22,048 bases of DNA. It comes from Candidatus Pelagibacter sp. Lineage in GTDB: Bacteria > Pseudomonadota > Alphaproteobacteria > Pelagibacterales > Pelagibacteraceae. The stretch spans positions 1 to 22,048 of the forward strand of contig PAGZ01000017.1 of NCBI GenBank assembly GCA_002704625.1. The letters run 5' to 3'. The notes under the pieces were generated by a model. That model had not been told where the DNA came from, did no database searches, and saw only the letters and a list, made by a program, of their open reading frames with translations. Positions 7,676-16,103 of this stretch are shown in pieces (the stretch's first letter is position 1; every line of letters starts with the position of its first letter). A program made the position numbers and the translations under genes.

Positions 7676-10029
7676 TAATAGAATCGCCTAAACACGTTAT
7701 ATTTATCATGTTTTTTTCCTAAATTTAAATTTTTTAATTTAATTTCGTCCGTGTTATTTTCTTTAAATGCTTCTATAATTGATTTTGGGTCATTAAAACT
7801 AGTATTTTCACCTGTATTATAATTTATTGGAAAAAAATTTATTGTTTCCGGTGCTTGAAAGTTTTTCATTTCTTCTTTGTAAATAGCTGTTTCAACAAAT
7901 TTTTTAAATATAGGCAAAGCAGCTTTAGAGCCTGTTTCGTATTTTCCTAAAGATTTTGGATTGTCAAAACCTACATAAACTCCGATCGTTAAATTAGATG
8001 TGGATCCAATAAACCATGCATCAAAATTGTCATTTGTTGTTCCTGTTTTGCCGGCTATCGGAAGATTAAGTTTTTTTAACTTCTTTCCTGTTCCTCTAAG
8101 CACTGCACCTTCTAACATATTTGTAATTTGGTACGCTGTTTCTTTGGTTATAACTTGTTTATGATTATTAACAATTTTTGGAACAAACATCTTATCTTCA
8201 ATTTCTCCTACCTTATCGCAGCCAACACATTTTTTATTTTCAGAATTAAAAATTGTTTTTCCCCTTCTGTCTTGAATTCTGTTTATTAATATTGGATTGA
8301 TTTTTTTTCCGCCATTTATAAAGGTGCAATAAGCATTGGTTAATTTTAAAAGTGTGGTTTCGTTAGATCCTAATGAAACTGATAATAGCTCAGGTACATT
8401 GTCGTAAATATCTAAAGCTTTTGAAATATCTGATATTTTTTTAAAACCAACATTCTGTGCTACCCTAACAGTCATTAAATTCCTGGACTTTTCAATACCT
8501 ATTCTTAATGTTGATGGGCCATAAAACTTTTTACCATAATTTTCTGGTTTCCAATTTTTTAAACCTTTACCTTGTTCGCTTACAAAAGGTGCATCTAGAA
8601 CAACTGAGTTAGGTAAAAAACCATTTTCAAGAGCTGCTGAGTATACTATGGGTTTAAAAGCTGAACCAGGTTGTCTTTTGGCTTGGGTAGCTCTATTGAA
8701 CTCACTAGATACAAAACTATAACCTCCTACTAGTGCTTTGACTTTTCCATCATGTGGATCCATAACAACAATACTTCCGTTAACGAGTGGTAGTTGTTTT
8801 AACGACCAAATTCCTTTTTTACTTTTTTTAACAAAAATTAAATCACCGGTCTCGAATAAATCTTCAAAGTTTTTTGCTCTAGTCCAATTAAGATTTTTAA
8901 ATAAAATTTTTTGATTTTTCTCTTTAGAAATAATTCTAATCTTTGTTTCGTATTTATCGATTTGTAAAACTTCGGCTATCTCCCATTTTAAAGTTTCGTC
9001 TATTTGAATTTTTTTTATAGACTCTTGCCAATTGCTATCATTAATTGTATTGCCAATTGGACCTCTCCATCCATGACGTTTGTCATAAGACTCTATACCA
9101 AATCTTAAAGCCTCAAGAGCAGCAATTTGATATTTGCCATTTAGCGGTGTACTTATTGATAAACCCTCAGAGTATAATTTTTTAAAACCGTAGTCTGTTT
9201 TTACAATCCTTCTGACTTCTTCTGTATATGACTTTGCTTCTTTAATTAAAGATATTTTTCTTTGTTTAAGGTTAATTTTTTGCTCAGAAAATATCTTAAA
9301 CTCTTTGCTTGATATATATCCATTTTCTCTCAAATTGTTTAAAACTAAATTTCTTCTTGATTTTGCTAAAGAGGGTGACTTGTAAGGGTTATACTTGCTT
9401 GGAGCTTTTGGTAAAGCTGCTAACAAAGCAGCCTCTTTATAATTTAACTCTTTTACTGATTTATCAAAATATTCAAGACTAGCAGAAGCAACACCATACG
9501 TGCCCTGTCCAAGGTAGATTTCGTTCAAATATAATTCTAAAATTCTATTTTTTGTGTAGGCTTTTTCTATTCTAAAAGCTAATATTGCCTCTTTTATCTT
9601 TCTTTTAAGAGATACCTCATTAGTTAGCAAAAAATTTTTAGCAACTTGTTGAGTTATTGTAGACGCTCCCTCCAGTCTTTTATTCGAAATTATATTTTTA
9701 ATATTTCTTATAACGGCTCTTGTTACACCACGTGCATCTATTCCGGGATGGTTAAAAAAATTTTTATCTTCTGCCGAAAGAAAAGAATTAATAACTTTAT
9801 CTGGGATTGATCCAATTGGTATAAAAAGTCTTTTTTTTAATGAAAACTCAGCTATCAACTGTCCGTTATCATCGTATACTCTACTTAAAACCGAAGGTTC
9901 ATAGGCAGATAGTTTTTTAAAATCTGGCAAATCGTGTGAGAAATACCAAAATGCCGAAAAAATTAAAAAAAATAATGCTAAAAAACTAATAACTAAAAAT
10001 TTAAAAATTACGTTATAAAATCTTTTCAT
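7675..10029 (-). CDS. mrcA: Penicillin-binding protein 1A (bifunctional glycosyltransferase/transpeptidase)
   Basis: A class A PBP that polymerises lipid II and crosslinks peptidoglycan at the inner membrane. The ATG at 10029 gives 784 residues and has AAGGA five bases upstream; an in-frame TTG at 10047 is less likely. There is a membrane anchor at about 8-30. The GT51 domain has EDKNFF (catalytic Glu87), STITQQVAKN and RILELYLNEIYLG. An OB-like insert occupies about 320-410. The transpeptidase has SAFK (Ser456 nucleophile), SRN (515-517) and KTGTTND (from 661). All catalytic residues are present. The gene heads the mrcA-prfB-AsmA-like run and is divergent from the RNase E/G gene. It also has a CVGC pair in a loop before the KTG box, of unknown importance. 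Confidence 0.95.
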   Translation of the reverse strand: MKRFYNVIFKFLVISFLALFFLIFSAFWYFSHDLPDFKKLSAYEPSVLSRVYDDNGQLIAEFSLKKRLFIPIGSIPDKVINSFLSAEDKNFFNHPGIDARGVTRAVIRNIKNIISNKRLEGASTITQQVAKNFLLTNEVSLKRKIKEAILAFRIEKAYTKNRILELYLNEIYLGQGTYGVASASLEYFDKSVKELNYKEAALLAALPKAPSKYNPYKSPSLAKSRRNLVLNNLRENGYISSKEFKIFSEQKINLKQRKISLIKEAKSYTEEVRRIVKTDYGFKKLYSEGLSISTPLNGKYQIAALEALRFGIESYDKRHGWRGPIGNTINDSNWQESIKKIQIDETLKWEIAEVLQIDKYETKIRIISKEKNQKILFKNLNWTRAKNFEDLFETGDLIFVKKSKKGIWSLKQLPLVNGSIVVMDPHDGKVKALVGGYSFVSSEFNRATQAKRQPGSAFKPIVYSAALENGFLPNSVVLDAPFVSEQGKGLKNWKPENYGKKFYGPSTLRIGIEKSRNLMTVRVAQNVGFKKISDISKALDIYDNVPELLSVSLGSNETTLLKLTNAYCTFINGGKKINPILINRIQDRRGKTIFNSENKKCVGCDKVGEIEDKMFVPKIVNNHKQVITKETAYQITNMLEGAVLRGTGKKLKKLNLPIAGKTGTTNDNFDAWFIGSTSNLTIGVYVGFDNPKSLGKYETGSKAALPIFKKFVETAIYKEEMKNFQAPETINFFPINYNTGENTSFNDPKSIIEAFKENNTDEIKLKNLNLGKKHDKYNVFRRFY

Positions 10030-10202
10030 TTTTATCCTTGATTCCAATAAACTCCCATATTTAGGCTATCTTAAGGCAAATATAAACTTATAAAATTGGC
10101 GTTTAATAATAGTAAAAAAAATGTATAATAGAAATTACTTATGAAATTTAAAATAAAAAAATTAAACAATAATACAAAATTTATGAAAAGGTTTTATTAT
10201 AC
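10030..10202. other. Divergent intergenic region between mrcA and the RNase E/G gene
   Basis: This 173-base non-coding gap must hold the 5' leaders and promoters of both flanking genes. The only strong element seen is a consensus TATAAT on the plus strand (10124-10129). No convincing mrcA promoter or conserved hairpin was found. Confidence 0.6.
10124..10129 (+). promoter_or_regulatory. Candidate -10 box for the RNase E/G gene
   Basis: A perfect TATAAT preceded by TG lies 73 bases before the RNase E/G start. No good -35 is found at 16-18 bp. A start near 10136 would leave a leader of about 67 bases. In E. coli the rne leader mediates autoregulation, but no equivalent hairpin could be recognised here. 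Confidence 0.35.
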
Positions 10203-12032
10203 ATGCAAAAGAATTTATACATTGATGCATCGCATCCAGAAGAAACAAGAATTGTACTTAAATCAGAGTCAAATATTGAAGAGTACGAATCTGAAAATAG
10301 CAACAATCTAAGTTTAAAAAGTAATATCTATTTAGGAAAAGTTAGTAGAGTTGAACCCTCTTTACAAGCCGCTTTCGTAGATTTTGGAAGAGAAAGACAT
10401 GGTTTTTTAGCTTTTAATGATATTCAATCTGATTATTACCAAATACCAACAGAAGATAAAGAAGAACTAAAAAAAGCAGAAGAAAAAATAAGAGAAGATT
10501 TAAAAGAAAAAAATGAGAATACAGATGGGAACAACAATGAAGAAGTTGATAATAATCAAGTTCCTACAAATAATAACGCTGAAAATACAAATGAATTAAA
10601 ATCGCAAGAATCAAACCAAACAGAAAAAATTAGAGAAAAATTAAAAAATAGATATGGAATAAGAAAATATAGAATTCAGGAAGTTGTACGACCTGGTCAA
10701 GTAATGTTGATACAGGTTATGAAAGAAGAACGTGGACAAAAAGGTGCTGCTTTAACAACATTTGTTTCCCTAGCTGGTAAATACATAGTGCTAATGCCAA
10801 ATACTGCAAAGGGAGGTGGTATTTCAAGAAAAATTTTTAATTATGAGGAAAGAAGTAAAGTCAGAGAAATATTAAAAAATATCGACATACCCTCGAACAT
10901 GGGTTTAATAGTAAGAACGGCTGGAGCAAGAAAAACCAGAAACGAAATTGATAATGATTTAAAAAATACTATAACTCTTTGGGAAAAAATAAAAAACAAT
11001 GCAATAAGTTCAACTGCACCGGTATTAATTCATGAGGAAGGAGATGTCATTAAGAGGTCTATAAGAGATATTTATGATAATGATACTAAATATATACATG
11101 TAGAAGGTAACGAAGGGTATCAAAAAGCAAAATCCTTTATGAAAGAGTTAATGCCAAAAAATTCAAAATATGTAAAAAAATATAGAGGAAAAATACCTTT
11201 ATTTCATAGTGTTGGGATTGAAAAAGATTTAAATAAAATTTTTGAACCCTTGGTAAAGTTAAAATCAGGAGGTTATCTTGTGATCAATCCTACAGAAGCA
11301 TTGGTTGCAATAGATGTTAATTCTGGGCAATCTACAAAACAAATGAACATTGAAAAAACTGCTTTAAATACTAATCTGGAAGCAGCTGAAGAAATTTCAA
11401 GACAAATTAAAATAAGAGATCTTTCTGGGTTAATCGTAATAGATTTTATAGATATGATTAATTTTCATAATAAAAAAATGGTTGAAAGAAAAATGAAAGA
11501 AAGATTAAGACTTGATAGAGCAAGAATTCAGGTAGGCAGGATTAGTAATTTTGGTCTTTTAGAGATGACCCGTCAAAGATTAAGAGAAAGTTCTGTAAAA
11601 TGGGAAACAAATCTATCAATGGAGTCTTATGCGCAAAAAATAATTAAAAAAATTGAAATGCTAGCTTTTTCAAATAAAACTAAAATTATATCTGCATATG
11701 TTCCTGAAAAAATAAATATTTATCTCAAATCCTTCTTTGGAAACGAAATTTCATTTTTTGAAAAAAAATATAAATTCAAAATAAATATTATTTCAGATAA
11801 TAATTTAATTATTCCAGAGTATAAAATACATTTATTTAATAAAAATAAAAAAATAATAAATCAAATTGAAAATTTGAAAAAAATTAATGGAGAAAATAAT
11901 AGAAAATACAATAATAAGAAAAATTCTTATCAAGAAAATTTATCACAAAGTTCACAAAAAAATAAAAAAAAAGTCGTTAAAGGGTTAGGAAAAACTCTTT
12001 GGGTTAGAAGAAAAAAAGTTAAATCAAATTAG
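10203..12032 (+). CDS. rne: Ribonuclease E/G family endoribonuclease, no zinc link
   Basis: A 609-residue single-strand-specific endoribonuclease for rRNA, tRNA and mRNA processing. It opens with [13 protein letters not shown]. The S1 domain (about 40-190) starts with [20 protein letters not shown] and is split at about 76-150 by a charged Glu/Lys/Asn-rich insertion, resuming at [20 protein letters not shown]. The DNase-I-like catalytic core carries Asp371 in VAIDVNSGQ and Asp414 in LIVIDFIDM, equivalent to the two Mg-binding Asp of E. coli RNase E. After EMTRQRL the CPxCxG zinc-link segment is missing; the sequence goes straight to [17 protein letters not shown]. There is no long degradosome scaffold, only a basic Lys/Asn-rich tail ending in [11 protein letters not shown]. 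It overlaps thiG tail-to-tail by nine bases. It could equally be called rng. Confidence 0.9.
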   Translation: MQKNLYIDASHPEETRIVLKSESNIEEYESENSNNLSLKSNIYLGKVSRVEPSLQAAFVDFGRERHGFLAFNDIQSDYYQIPTEDKEELKKAEEKIREDLKEKNENTDGNNNEEVDNNQVPTNNNAENTNELKSQESNQTEKIREKLKNRYGIRKYRIQEVVRPGQVMLIQVMKEERGQKGAALTTFVSLAGKYIVLMPNTAKGGGISRKIFNYEERSKVREILKNIDIPSNMGLIVRTAGARKTRNEIDNDLKNTITLWEKIKNNAISSTAPVLIHEEGDVIKRSIRDIYDNDTKYIHVEGNEGYQKAKSFMKELMPKNSKYVKKYRGKIPLFHSVGIEKDLNKIFEPLVKLKSGGYLVINPTEALVAIDVNSGQSTKQMNIEKTALNTNLEAAEEISRQIKIRDLSGLIVIDFIDMINFHNKKMVERKMKERLRLDRARIQVGRISNFGLLEMTRQRLRESSVKWETNLSMESYAQKIIKKIEMLAFSNKTKIISAYVPEKINIYLKSFFGNEISFFEKKYKFKINIISDNNLIIPEYKIHLFNKNKKIINQIENLKKINGENNRKYNNKKNSYQENLSQSSQKNKKKVVKGLGKTLWVRRKKVKSN

Positions 12033-12797
12033 TCCTTTAAATGAAGAACTTGCTGATCCATAATTTTGAGTTTTAATTCTTCCTGCCAAAAAAGATTTTC
12101 TTCCAGCAATTACAGCATGCTTCATGGACTCTGCCATCATAATAGGATTTTGTGCTTTTGCTATTGCCGTATTTATTAAAACTCCATCACATCCTAATTC
12201 CATTGCAATTGAGGCATCTGATGCTGTTCCAATACCGGCATCTACTATAACAGGTACCTTGGTATTTTTTATTATTATTGACAAGTTTAATTTATTTTTT
12301 ATTCCTCTTCCGGAACCGATTGGTGAAGCTAAGGGCATTATAGCTGAAGCACCTAGATCTTCTAATTTTTTTGCAATTATTGGGTCGTCAGAACAATATA
12401 CCATAACTTTAAAACCTTCTTTAACAAGTACTGCAGTTGATTTTAAAGTTTCTATCATGTTTGGGTATAAAGTCTTTTTGTCGCCAAGAACTTCCAACTT
12501 TACTAATTTCCAACCTCCCATTTCTCTTGCTAATCTGAGTGTCCTTAAAGCATCTTTGGAATTAAAACATCCTGCTGTATTTGGCAAATAAATAATTTTT
12601 TTTGGGTTTAGATAATCCATTAATACAGGTTTCTTCTTATCTAAAATATTTACCCTTCTAACCGCAACGGTTACCATGTCAGCACCTGAGGCTTTAACAG
12701 CTTCGGCTGTTTGTTTAAAATTTTTATATTTTCCAGTGCCTACTATTAAACGTGACTTTAAAGTTTGCTTAGCAATTATTAGATGGTCCTTTTTCAT
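12024..12797 (-). CDS. thiG: Thiazole synthase ThiG
   Basis: A 257-residue TIM-barrel enzyme that condenses 1-deoxy-D-xylulose 5-phosphate, dehydroglycine and the ThiS thiocarboxylate into the thiazole phosphate of thiamine. Visible motifs are [10 protein letters not shown] (18-26), [26 protein letters not shown], and [11 protein letters not shown] with Lys100 as the Schiff-base lysine. The phosphate-binding blocks [10 protein letters not shown] and [14 protein letters not shown] and the C-terminal LAGRI follow. Its ATG directly abuts the thiS stop (TAA then ATG), forming a two-gene unit. SAR11 cells are known to lack de novo synthesis of the pyrimidine half (ThiC); keeping thiazole synthesis fits that picture. 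Confidence 0.96.
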   Translation of the reverse strand: MKKDHLIIAKQTLKSRLIVGTGKYKNFKQTAEAVKASGADMVTVAVRRVNILDKKKPVLMDYLNPKKIIYLPNTAGCFNSKDALRTLRLAREMGGWKLVKLEVLGDKKTLYPNMIETLKSTAVLVKEGFKVMVYCSDDPIIAKKLEDLGASAIMPLASPIGSGRGIKNKLNLSIIIKNTKVPVIVDAGIGTASDASIAMELGCDGVLINTAIAKAQNPIMMAESMKHAVIAGRKSFLAGRIKTQNYGSASSSFKGLI

Positions 12798-13001
12798 TTA
12801 ACCACCACCTATAAACTGTACAATTTCGATTTTATCATTATTTTTTAATTTCTTCTTTGTATAATTTTGCTTAGGTAAAATTACGCCGTTAAGCTCTATA
12901 GCTATCTTTTTTTCCTTTAATTTATATTTTTTAATAAGATCTCTAACACTAAAATTAGTATGGATGCTTATTTTTTTTCCATTTAATTGTATTTTTGCCA
13001 T
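12798..13001 (-). CDS. thiS: Sulfur carrier protein ThiS
   Basis: A 67-residue ubiquitin-like sulfur carrier. The C-terminal Gly is adenylylated and converted to a thiocarboxylate that feeds sulfur to ThiG. It starts MAKIQLNGKKISI, has the SVRDLIKKYKLKEKKIAIELNG core, and ends QFIGGG, with the required terminal Gly-Gly. I chose the ATG at 13001. A start at 13043 would add 14 residues absent from the family and would overlap the divergent aroQ start. Confidence 0.9.
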   Translation of the reverse strand: MAKIQLNGKKISIHTNFSVRDLIKKYKLKEKKIAIELNGVILPKQNYTKKKLKNNDKIEIVQFIGGG

Positions 13002-13034
13002 AATTGAGATATTTTTGATTTTTATTATACCAAA

Positions 13035-13481
13035 ATGATTCAAAAAATCCTTGTTATAAATGGGCCTAATTTAAACTTACTAGGAACTAGAGAGAAAGAA
13101 AAATATGGCAACTCCACTCTTGCAGATATAGAAAAAAATTGTGAAAGCTACTCCAAAAAAATTGGCCTAGAAGTTGACTTTAAACAATCAAATGTTGAAG
13201 GTGAAATAGTCAATCTTATTCAAAATACAAAAGACAAACATAAGGGTATCATTATAAATGCTGGGGGATACACACACACATCTGTAGCAATACTTGATGC
13301 TCTTCTTGCTGTTAAGAAACCAACTATAGAATTACATATAACAAATATTTACAAAAGAGAAGATTTCAGGCATAAGTCTTTAATTAGTAAAGCAGCTGAT
13401 GGGATAATTTGTGGTTTAGGTGTAGATGGATACATTATGGCACTAGATGGAATAAAGAAAATTATAACCAATGAAAATTGA
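13035..13481 (+). CDS. aroQ: 3-dehydroquinate dehydratase, type II
   Basis: A 148-residue enzyme of the dodecameric type II class, which converts 3-dehydroquinate to 3-dehydroshikimate for aromatic amino acids. Motifs are ILVINGPNLNLLGTREKEKYG with catalytic Tyr24, QSNVEGEIVNLIQ, IIINAGGYTHTSVAI, and IELHITNIYKREDFRHKS with catalytic His101. These positions match the standard numbering of the family. The gene begins the aroQ-accB-accC run, and its last 11 bases overlap accB. The same aroQ-accB-accC order is common in alphaproteobacteria. Confidence 0.96.
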   Translation: MIQKILVINGPNLNLLGTREKEKYGNSTLADIEKNCESYSKKIGLEVDFKQSNVEGEIVNLIQNTKDKHKGIIINAGGYTHTSVAILDALLAVKKPTIELHITNIYKREDFRHKSLISKAADGIICGLGVDGYIMALDGIKKIITNEN

Positions 13482-13881
13482 TAAGAAACTAATTAAAGAA
13501 TTAAAAGAATATCTTGAGGAATTTGGTTTATCAGAAATTGAGTATCAAGATGGTAACAGAAAAATAAAAGTTGCAAAAAATTTAACTTCCATTAGCCCTG
13601 TTACTGCTCACAAACCAGGTTTAACAAAAACCAAAGAGGAAGAAAGTGGGACAAAAATTACTTCACCAATTATAGGAACAGCCTATTTAGCGCCAGAACC
13701 TGGTGGAAAAAAATTTATTGAAGTTGGACAAAAAGTTAAAAAAGGTCAAACCATAATGATTGTTGAAGCTATGAAAACAATGAATCATGTTCCTTCTACT
13801 TCAGATGGTGAAGTTAAAAAAATTTTAGTCCAAGATGGTCAAGCAGTGGAGTTTGGTCAAACTTTAGTTCTTTTAAAATAA
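13471..13881 (+). CDS. accB: Biotin carboxyl carrier protein of acetyl-CoA carboxylase
   Basis: A 136-residue BCCP. An N-terminal helix (MKIDKKLIKELKEYLEEFGL) and a linker (about 40-60) precede the biotinyl domain. Biotin is attached at Lys102 in IVEAMKTMNHVPS. E. coli has EAMKMMN, so the residue after the biotinyl Lys is Thr rather than Met, a tolerated variation. The flanking thumb region (APEPGGKKFIEVGQKV) is present. It works with AccC and the carboxyltransferase to make malonyl-CoA. It overlaps aroQ by 11 bases and is three bases from accC. Confidence 0.96.
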   Translation: MKIDKKLIKELKEYLEEFGLSEIEYQDGNRKIKVAKNLTSISPVTAHKPGLTKTKEEESGTKITSPIIGTAYLAPEPGGKKFIEVGQKVKKGQTIMIVEAMKTMNHVPSTSDGEVKKILVQDGQAVEFGQTLVLLK

Positions 13882-13884
13882 TCA

Positions 13885-15222
13885 ATGTTTAAAAAAGTTT
13901 TAATCGCAAATAGGGGGGAAATTGCAGTCAGAGTAATAAGAGCCTGCAAAGAATGGGGTATAGGAACGGTCGCTGTTCATTCCGACGTGGACTCTGAGTC
14001 AATGCATGTTCGTTTGGCTGATGAAAGTGTTTGTATAGGTTCTCATCAGCCGCAAAATAGTTATCTTAATATTCCTGCAATTATATCAGCCATAGATGTT
14101 ACTGGAGCTGAAGCTGTTCATCCTGGCTATGGTTTTTTATCAGAAAATTACAAGTTCGCAGATATGATTCAAAAACATGGAATTAAGTTTATTGGACCTA
14201 AAGCCGAAATTATAAAAAAAATGGGAGATAAAATTCAAGCCAAAAAAATAGCTAAGCAAAACGGTTTGCCAGTAATTGAGGGATCTGAGGGTGGAGTAAA
14301 AAATGCAGATGAGGCAAAATTGATTTGTAAAAAAATTGGTTACCCTGTTTTGATAAAAGCTTCTGGTGGTGGAGGAGGTAAAGGAATGAAAATTGTTGAG
14401 AGTGAGAATAAATTAGCTGAATTATTTTCATTAGCTCGACTAGAGGCAAAAAAATATTTTGGAAATGAAGAAGTGTATATTGAAAAATATTTTAAAAATC
14501 CAAGGCACATTGAGGTTCAAATTATGTCAGGTAAAAACAGAACAGTTCACTTAAATGAGAGAGATTGTTCCGTTCAAAGAAAACATCAAAAACTAATAGA
14601 AGAAACCCCTAGCCCTATATTAGATGAAGAAACTAGATCAGATTTATTAAATAAAACAGTCAAAATGGTTGAGGCTCTAAGTTACGAAGGAGCTGGTACA
14701 GTTGAATATATATATGAGAATGGAAAATTTTATTTTTTAGAGATGAATACTAGAATACAGGTCGAACATCCTGTAACTGAAGTCCAGACAGGAATTGATA
14801 TTGTTAAAGAGCAAATATATGTGGCTTATTCTGGTGAGACAGCATTGAAACAAAATGATGTTAGTGCAAGAGGACACACGATAGAATGCAGAATTAATGC
14901 TGAAGATCCATCAAAAAACTTCCAACCAAGTCCAGGAATAATCTCAGTATGTCATCAACCATCAGGTTTCAGAACAAGAGTGGATGGATCAATTTTCCAA
15001 GGATGCAAAATCACTCCATATTATGACAGTCTGATTTGTAAATTGATATGTAAAGGAAGAAATAGAACAGAGGCAATACAAAGAACTATGAGATCTTTAA
15101 ACGAGTTTGTGTTAGAAGGGGTTACGACTACAATTGATCTGCACAAAAAAATACTATCCCATGAAAAATTTATTAGCTCTGAATTTGACACTAACTGGTT
15201 AGCCAAAGAGAAATTTTATTAA
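13885..15222 (+). CDS. accC: Biotin carboxylase subunit of acetyl-CoA carboxylase
   Basis: A 445-residue ATP-grasp enzyme of normal length that carboxylates biotin on AccB using ATP and bicarbonate. It begins MFKKVLIANRGEIAVRVIRA. Other motifs are HPGYGFLSEN (79-88), the ATP-binding glycine loop ASGGGGGKGMKIV (159-171), HLNERDCSVQRKHQK (222-236), and the catalytic EMNTRIQVEHPVTE (286-299). ECRINAEDPSKNF and the C-terminal domain are complete. It is co-transcribed with accB. Confidence 0.97.
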   Translation: MFKKVLIANRGEIAVRVIRACKEWGIGTVAVHSDVDSESMHVRLADESVCIGSHQPQNSYLNIPAIISAIDVTGAEAVHPGYGFLSENYKFADMIQKHGIKFIGPKAEIIKKMGDKIQAKKIAKQNGLPVIEGSEGGVKNADEAKLICKKIGYPVLIKASGGGGGKGMKIVESENKLAELFSLARLEAKKYFGNEEVYIEKYFKNPRHIEVQIMSGKNRTVHLNERDCSVQRKHQKLIEETPSPILDEETRSDLLNKTVKMVEALSYEGAGTVEYIYENGKFYFLEMNTRIQVEHPVTEVQTGIDIVKEQIYVAYSGETALKQNDVSARGHTIECRINAEDPSKNFQPSPGIISVCHQPSGFRTRVDGSIFQGCKITPYYDSLICKLICKGRNRTEAIQRTMRSLNEFVLEGVTTTIDLHKKILSHEKFISSEFDTNWLAKEKFY

Positions 15223-15235
15223 AATAAATATTTCG

Positions 15236-15264
15236 TTGATAGTTTTTATCTTAAATGATATTAG
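15236..15264 (+). promoter_or_regulatory. Candidate promoter ahead of the 27-residue basic peptide gene
   Basis: TTGATA (15236-15241), a 17-bp spacer and TATTAG (15259-15264) preceded by TG one base upstream resemble a sigma-70 promoter with an extended -10. Transcription would begin only a few bases before the ATG at 15274, giving an almost leaderless mRNA. Confidence 0.4.
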
Positions 15265-15273
15265 AATCTAATT

Positions 15274-15357
15274 ATGGGATACCCAAAAAAACATAGAGGC
15301 AGACGTAAAATTGGCTCAAAAAAAAGAAGAGCTAGAAAAAGAAATAAAAAAAGATAG
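15274..15357 (+). CDS. Very basic 27-residue peptide, unrecognised
   Basis: ATG to TAG encodes 27 residues, 16 of them Lys or Arg, beginning MGYPKKHRGRRKIGSKK and ending in KKR. The composition resembles tiny ribosomal-subunit or nucleic-acid-binding proteins. It is not bL34, bL36 or bTHX as I know them, and likeness to AURKAIP1/COX24-type peptides is only compositional. Support for reality comes from the promoter-like element upstream and a position exactly filling the gap between accC and the next gene, whose start is 11 bases after the stop. Against it, an A-rich purine strand easily encodes Lys and Arg runs. Confidence 0.5.
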   Translation: MGYPKKHRGRRKIGSKKRRARKRNKKR

Positions 15358-15368
15358 ATCGTCTTAAA

Positions 15369-16070
15369 ATGGAACTAAGAACTCAAATTAAAAAGTTGAG
15401 TTTATGGATATTTATAATTCCTTTTATAGCTGTCAATCTATGTTTGTTTATCTCCGTAAATTACCAAATCTTCGACAATACAATATTTAGTGTTGATCAA
15501 ATCGGACGTTCGGGAAAAACTTTTCCTTATATTGACGGTGGAGTTTCCATTAGTAGGACAGCTCGAACTTATCCAACATATTTAATATTCAAACCTTCAA
15601 TGATATTAGCCTCGTTATTGTTGATAATATACTGGATTAAAACTAACAATTTAATAAATAATTATCAAAGCTCTGTTAACAAGAATAATACTTTTAAAAC
15701 TTTTGGTATATTGTCTGCAATTTTTCTTATCATTCATTCCATTTTGTTAGGAGTAAAATTTGATTATGATATTTACAAATTTTTTAGAAGATTTGTTTTG
15801 CTTGGTTTTATAATCTTTGAAATAGTTGCTCAGTCACTATTAGTTTATAGATTCTTTAAAATTAAAAACACAATTTTGAGTGATATAAATAATTATGTAC
15901 TTACATTAAAAATAATTTTAGTTACAATTTTAGTTGTAGTCGCAATAGTAAGTTTCCCAATGGTAGTTACTCAAGGTAATGTTCACTTAAAGCATGCGCT
16001 AGAATGGAACTATTTTGTAGGCGTGATATTATTCTATTTATTAACTTATTTATTCTGGAAGAAATCTTAA
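15369..16070 (+). CDS. Six-helix membrane protein, possibly Frag1/DRAM/Sfk1-like
   Basis: A 233-residue integral membrane protein. Hydrophobic segments lie near 12-32, 75-92, 112-131, 139-158, 178-200 and 208-229. The first loop holds a conserved-looking block, GRSGKTFPYIDGGVSISRT followed by ARTYPTYLIF. The sixth helix begins with HALEWNYFVGVILFYLLTY. Six helices, a long first loop and an E-W dipeptide before the last helix recall the Frag1/DRAM/Sfk1 superfamily (PGAP2-like proteins), but this is a pattern match by eye. No catalytic motif is visible. The gene probably shares a transcript with the small basic peptide. A hairpin follows its stop. Confidence 0.7.
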   Translation: MELRTQIKKLSLWIFIIPFIAVNLCLFISVNYQIFDNTIFSVDQIGRSGKTFPYIDGGVSISRTARTYPTYLIFKPSMILASLLLIIYWIKTNNLINNYQSSVNKNNTFKTFGILSAIFLIIHSILLGVKFDYDIYKFFRRFVLLGFIIFEIVAQSLLVYRFFKIKNTILSDINNYVLTLKIILVTILVVVAIVSFPMVVTQGNVHLKHALEWNYFVGVILFYLLTYLFWKKS

Positions 16071-16103
16071 AACCACAGTCTACACACCTTTCGGTGCGCA
16101 GAC
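16069..16103 (-). terminator. 3' hairpin of the minus-strand RNA, candidate terminator
   Basis: On the minus strand GTCTGCGCACC pairs with GGTGTGTAGAC around a GAAA tetraloop (16103-16078), with two G-U wobbles and one more A-U pair outside. UGUGGUUUU follows, a weak U-tract. On the plus strand the wobbles become A-C mismatches, so the structure belongs to a minus-strand transcript. Confidence 0.5.

Noticed and set aside
10030..10047. TTG start for mrcA adding six residues
   Set aside because: The ATG at 10029 has AAGGA at ideal spacing; the TTG has none.
10141..10202. Upstream ATG before the RNase E/G gene
   Set aside because: It is not in frame with the RNase E/G gene; it reads into an unrelated Lys-rich shadow frame.
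12124..12591. Plus-strand 155-codon open frame inside thiG
   Set aside because: Antisense to thiG, whose motifs are unmistakable; the length is a by-product of codon composition.
13002..13043. Longer N-terminus for thiS
   Set aside because: It exceeds the family length and would overlap the start of the divergent aroQ.
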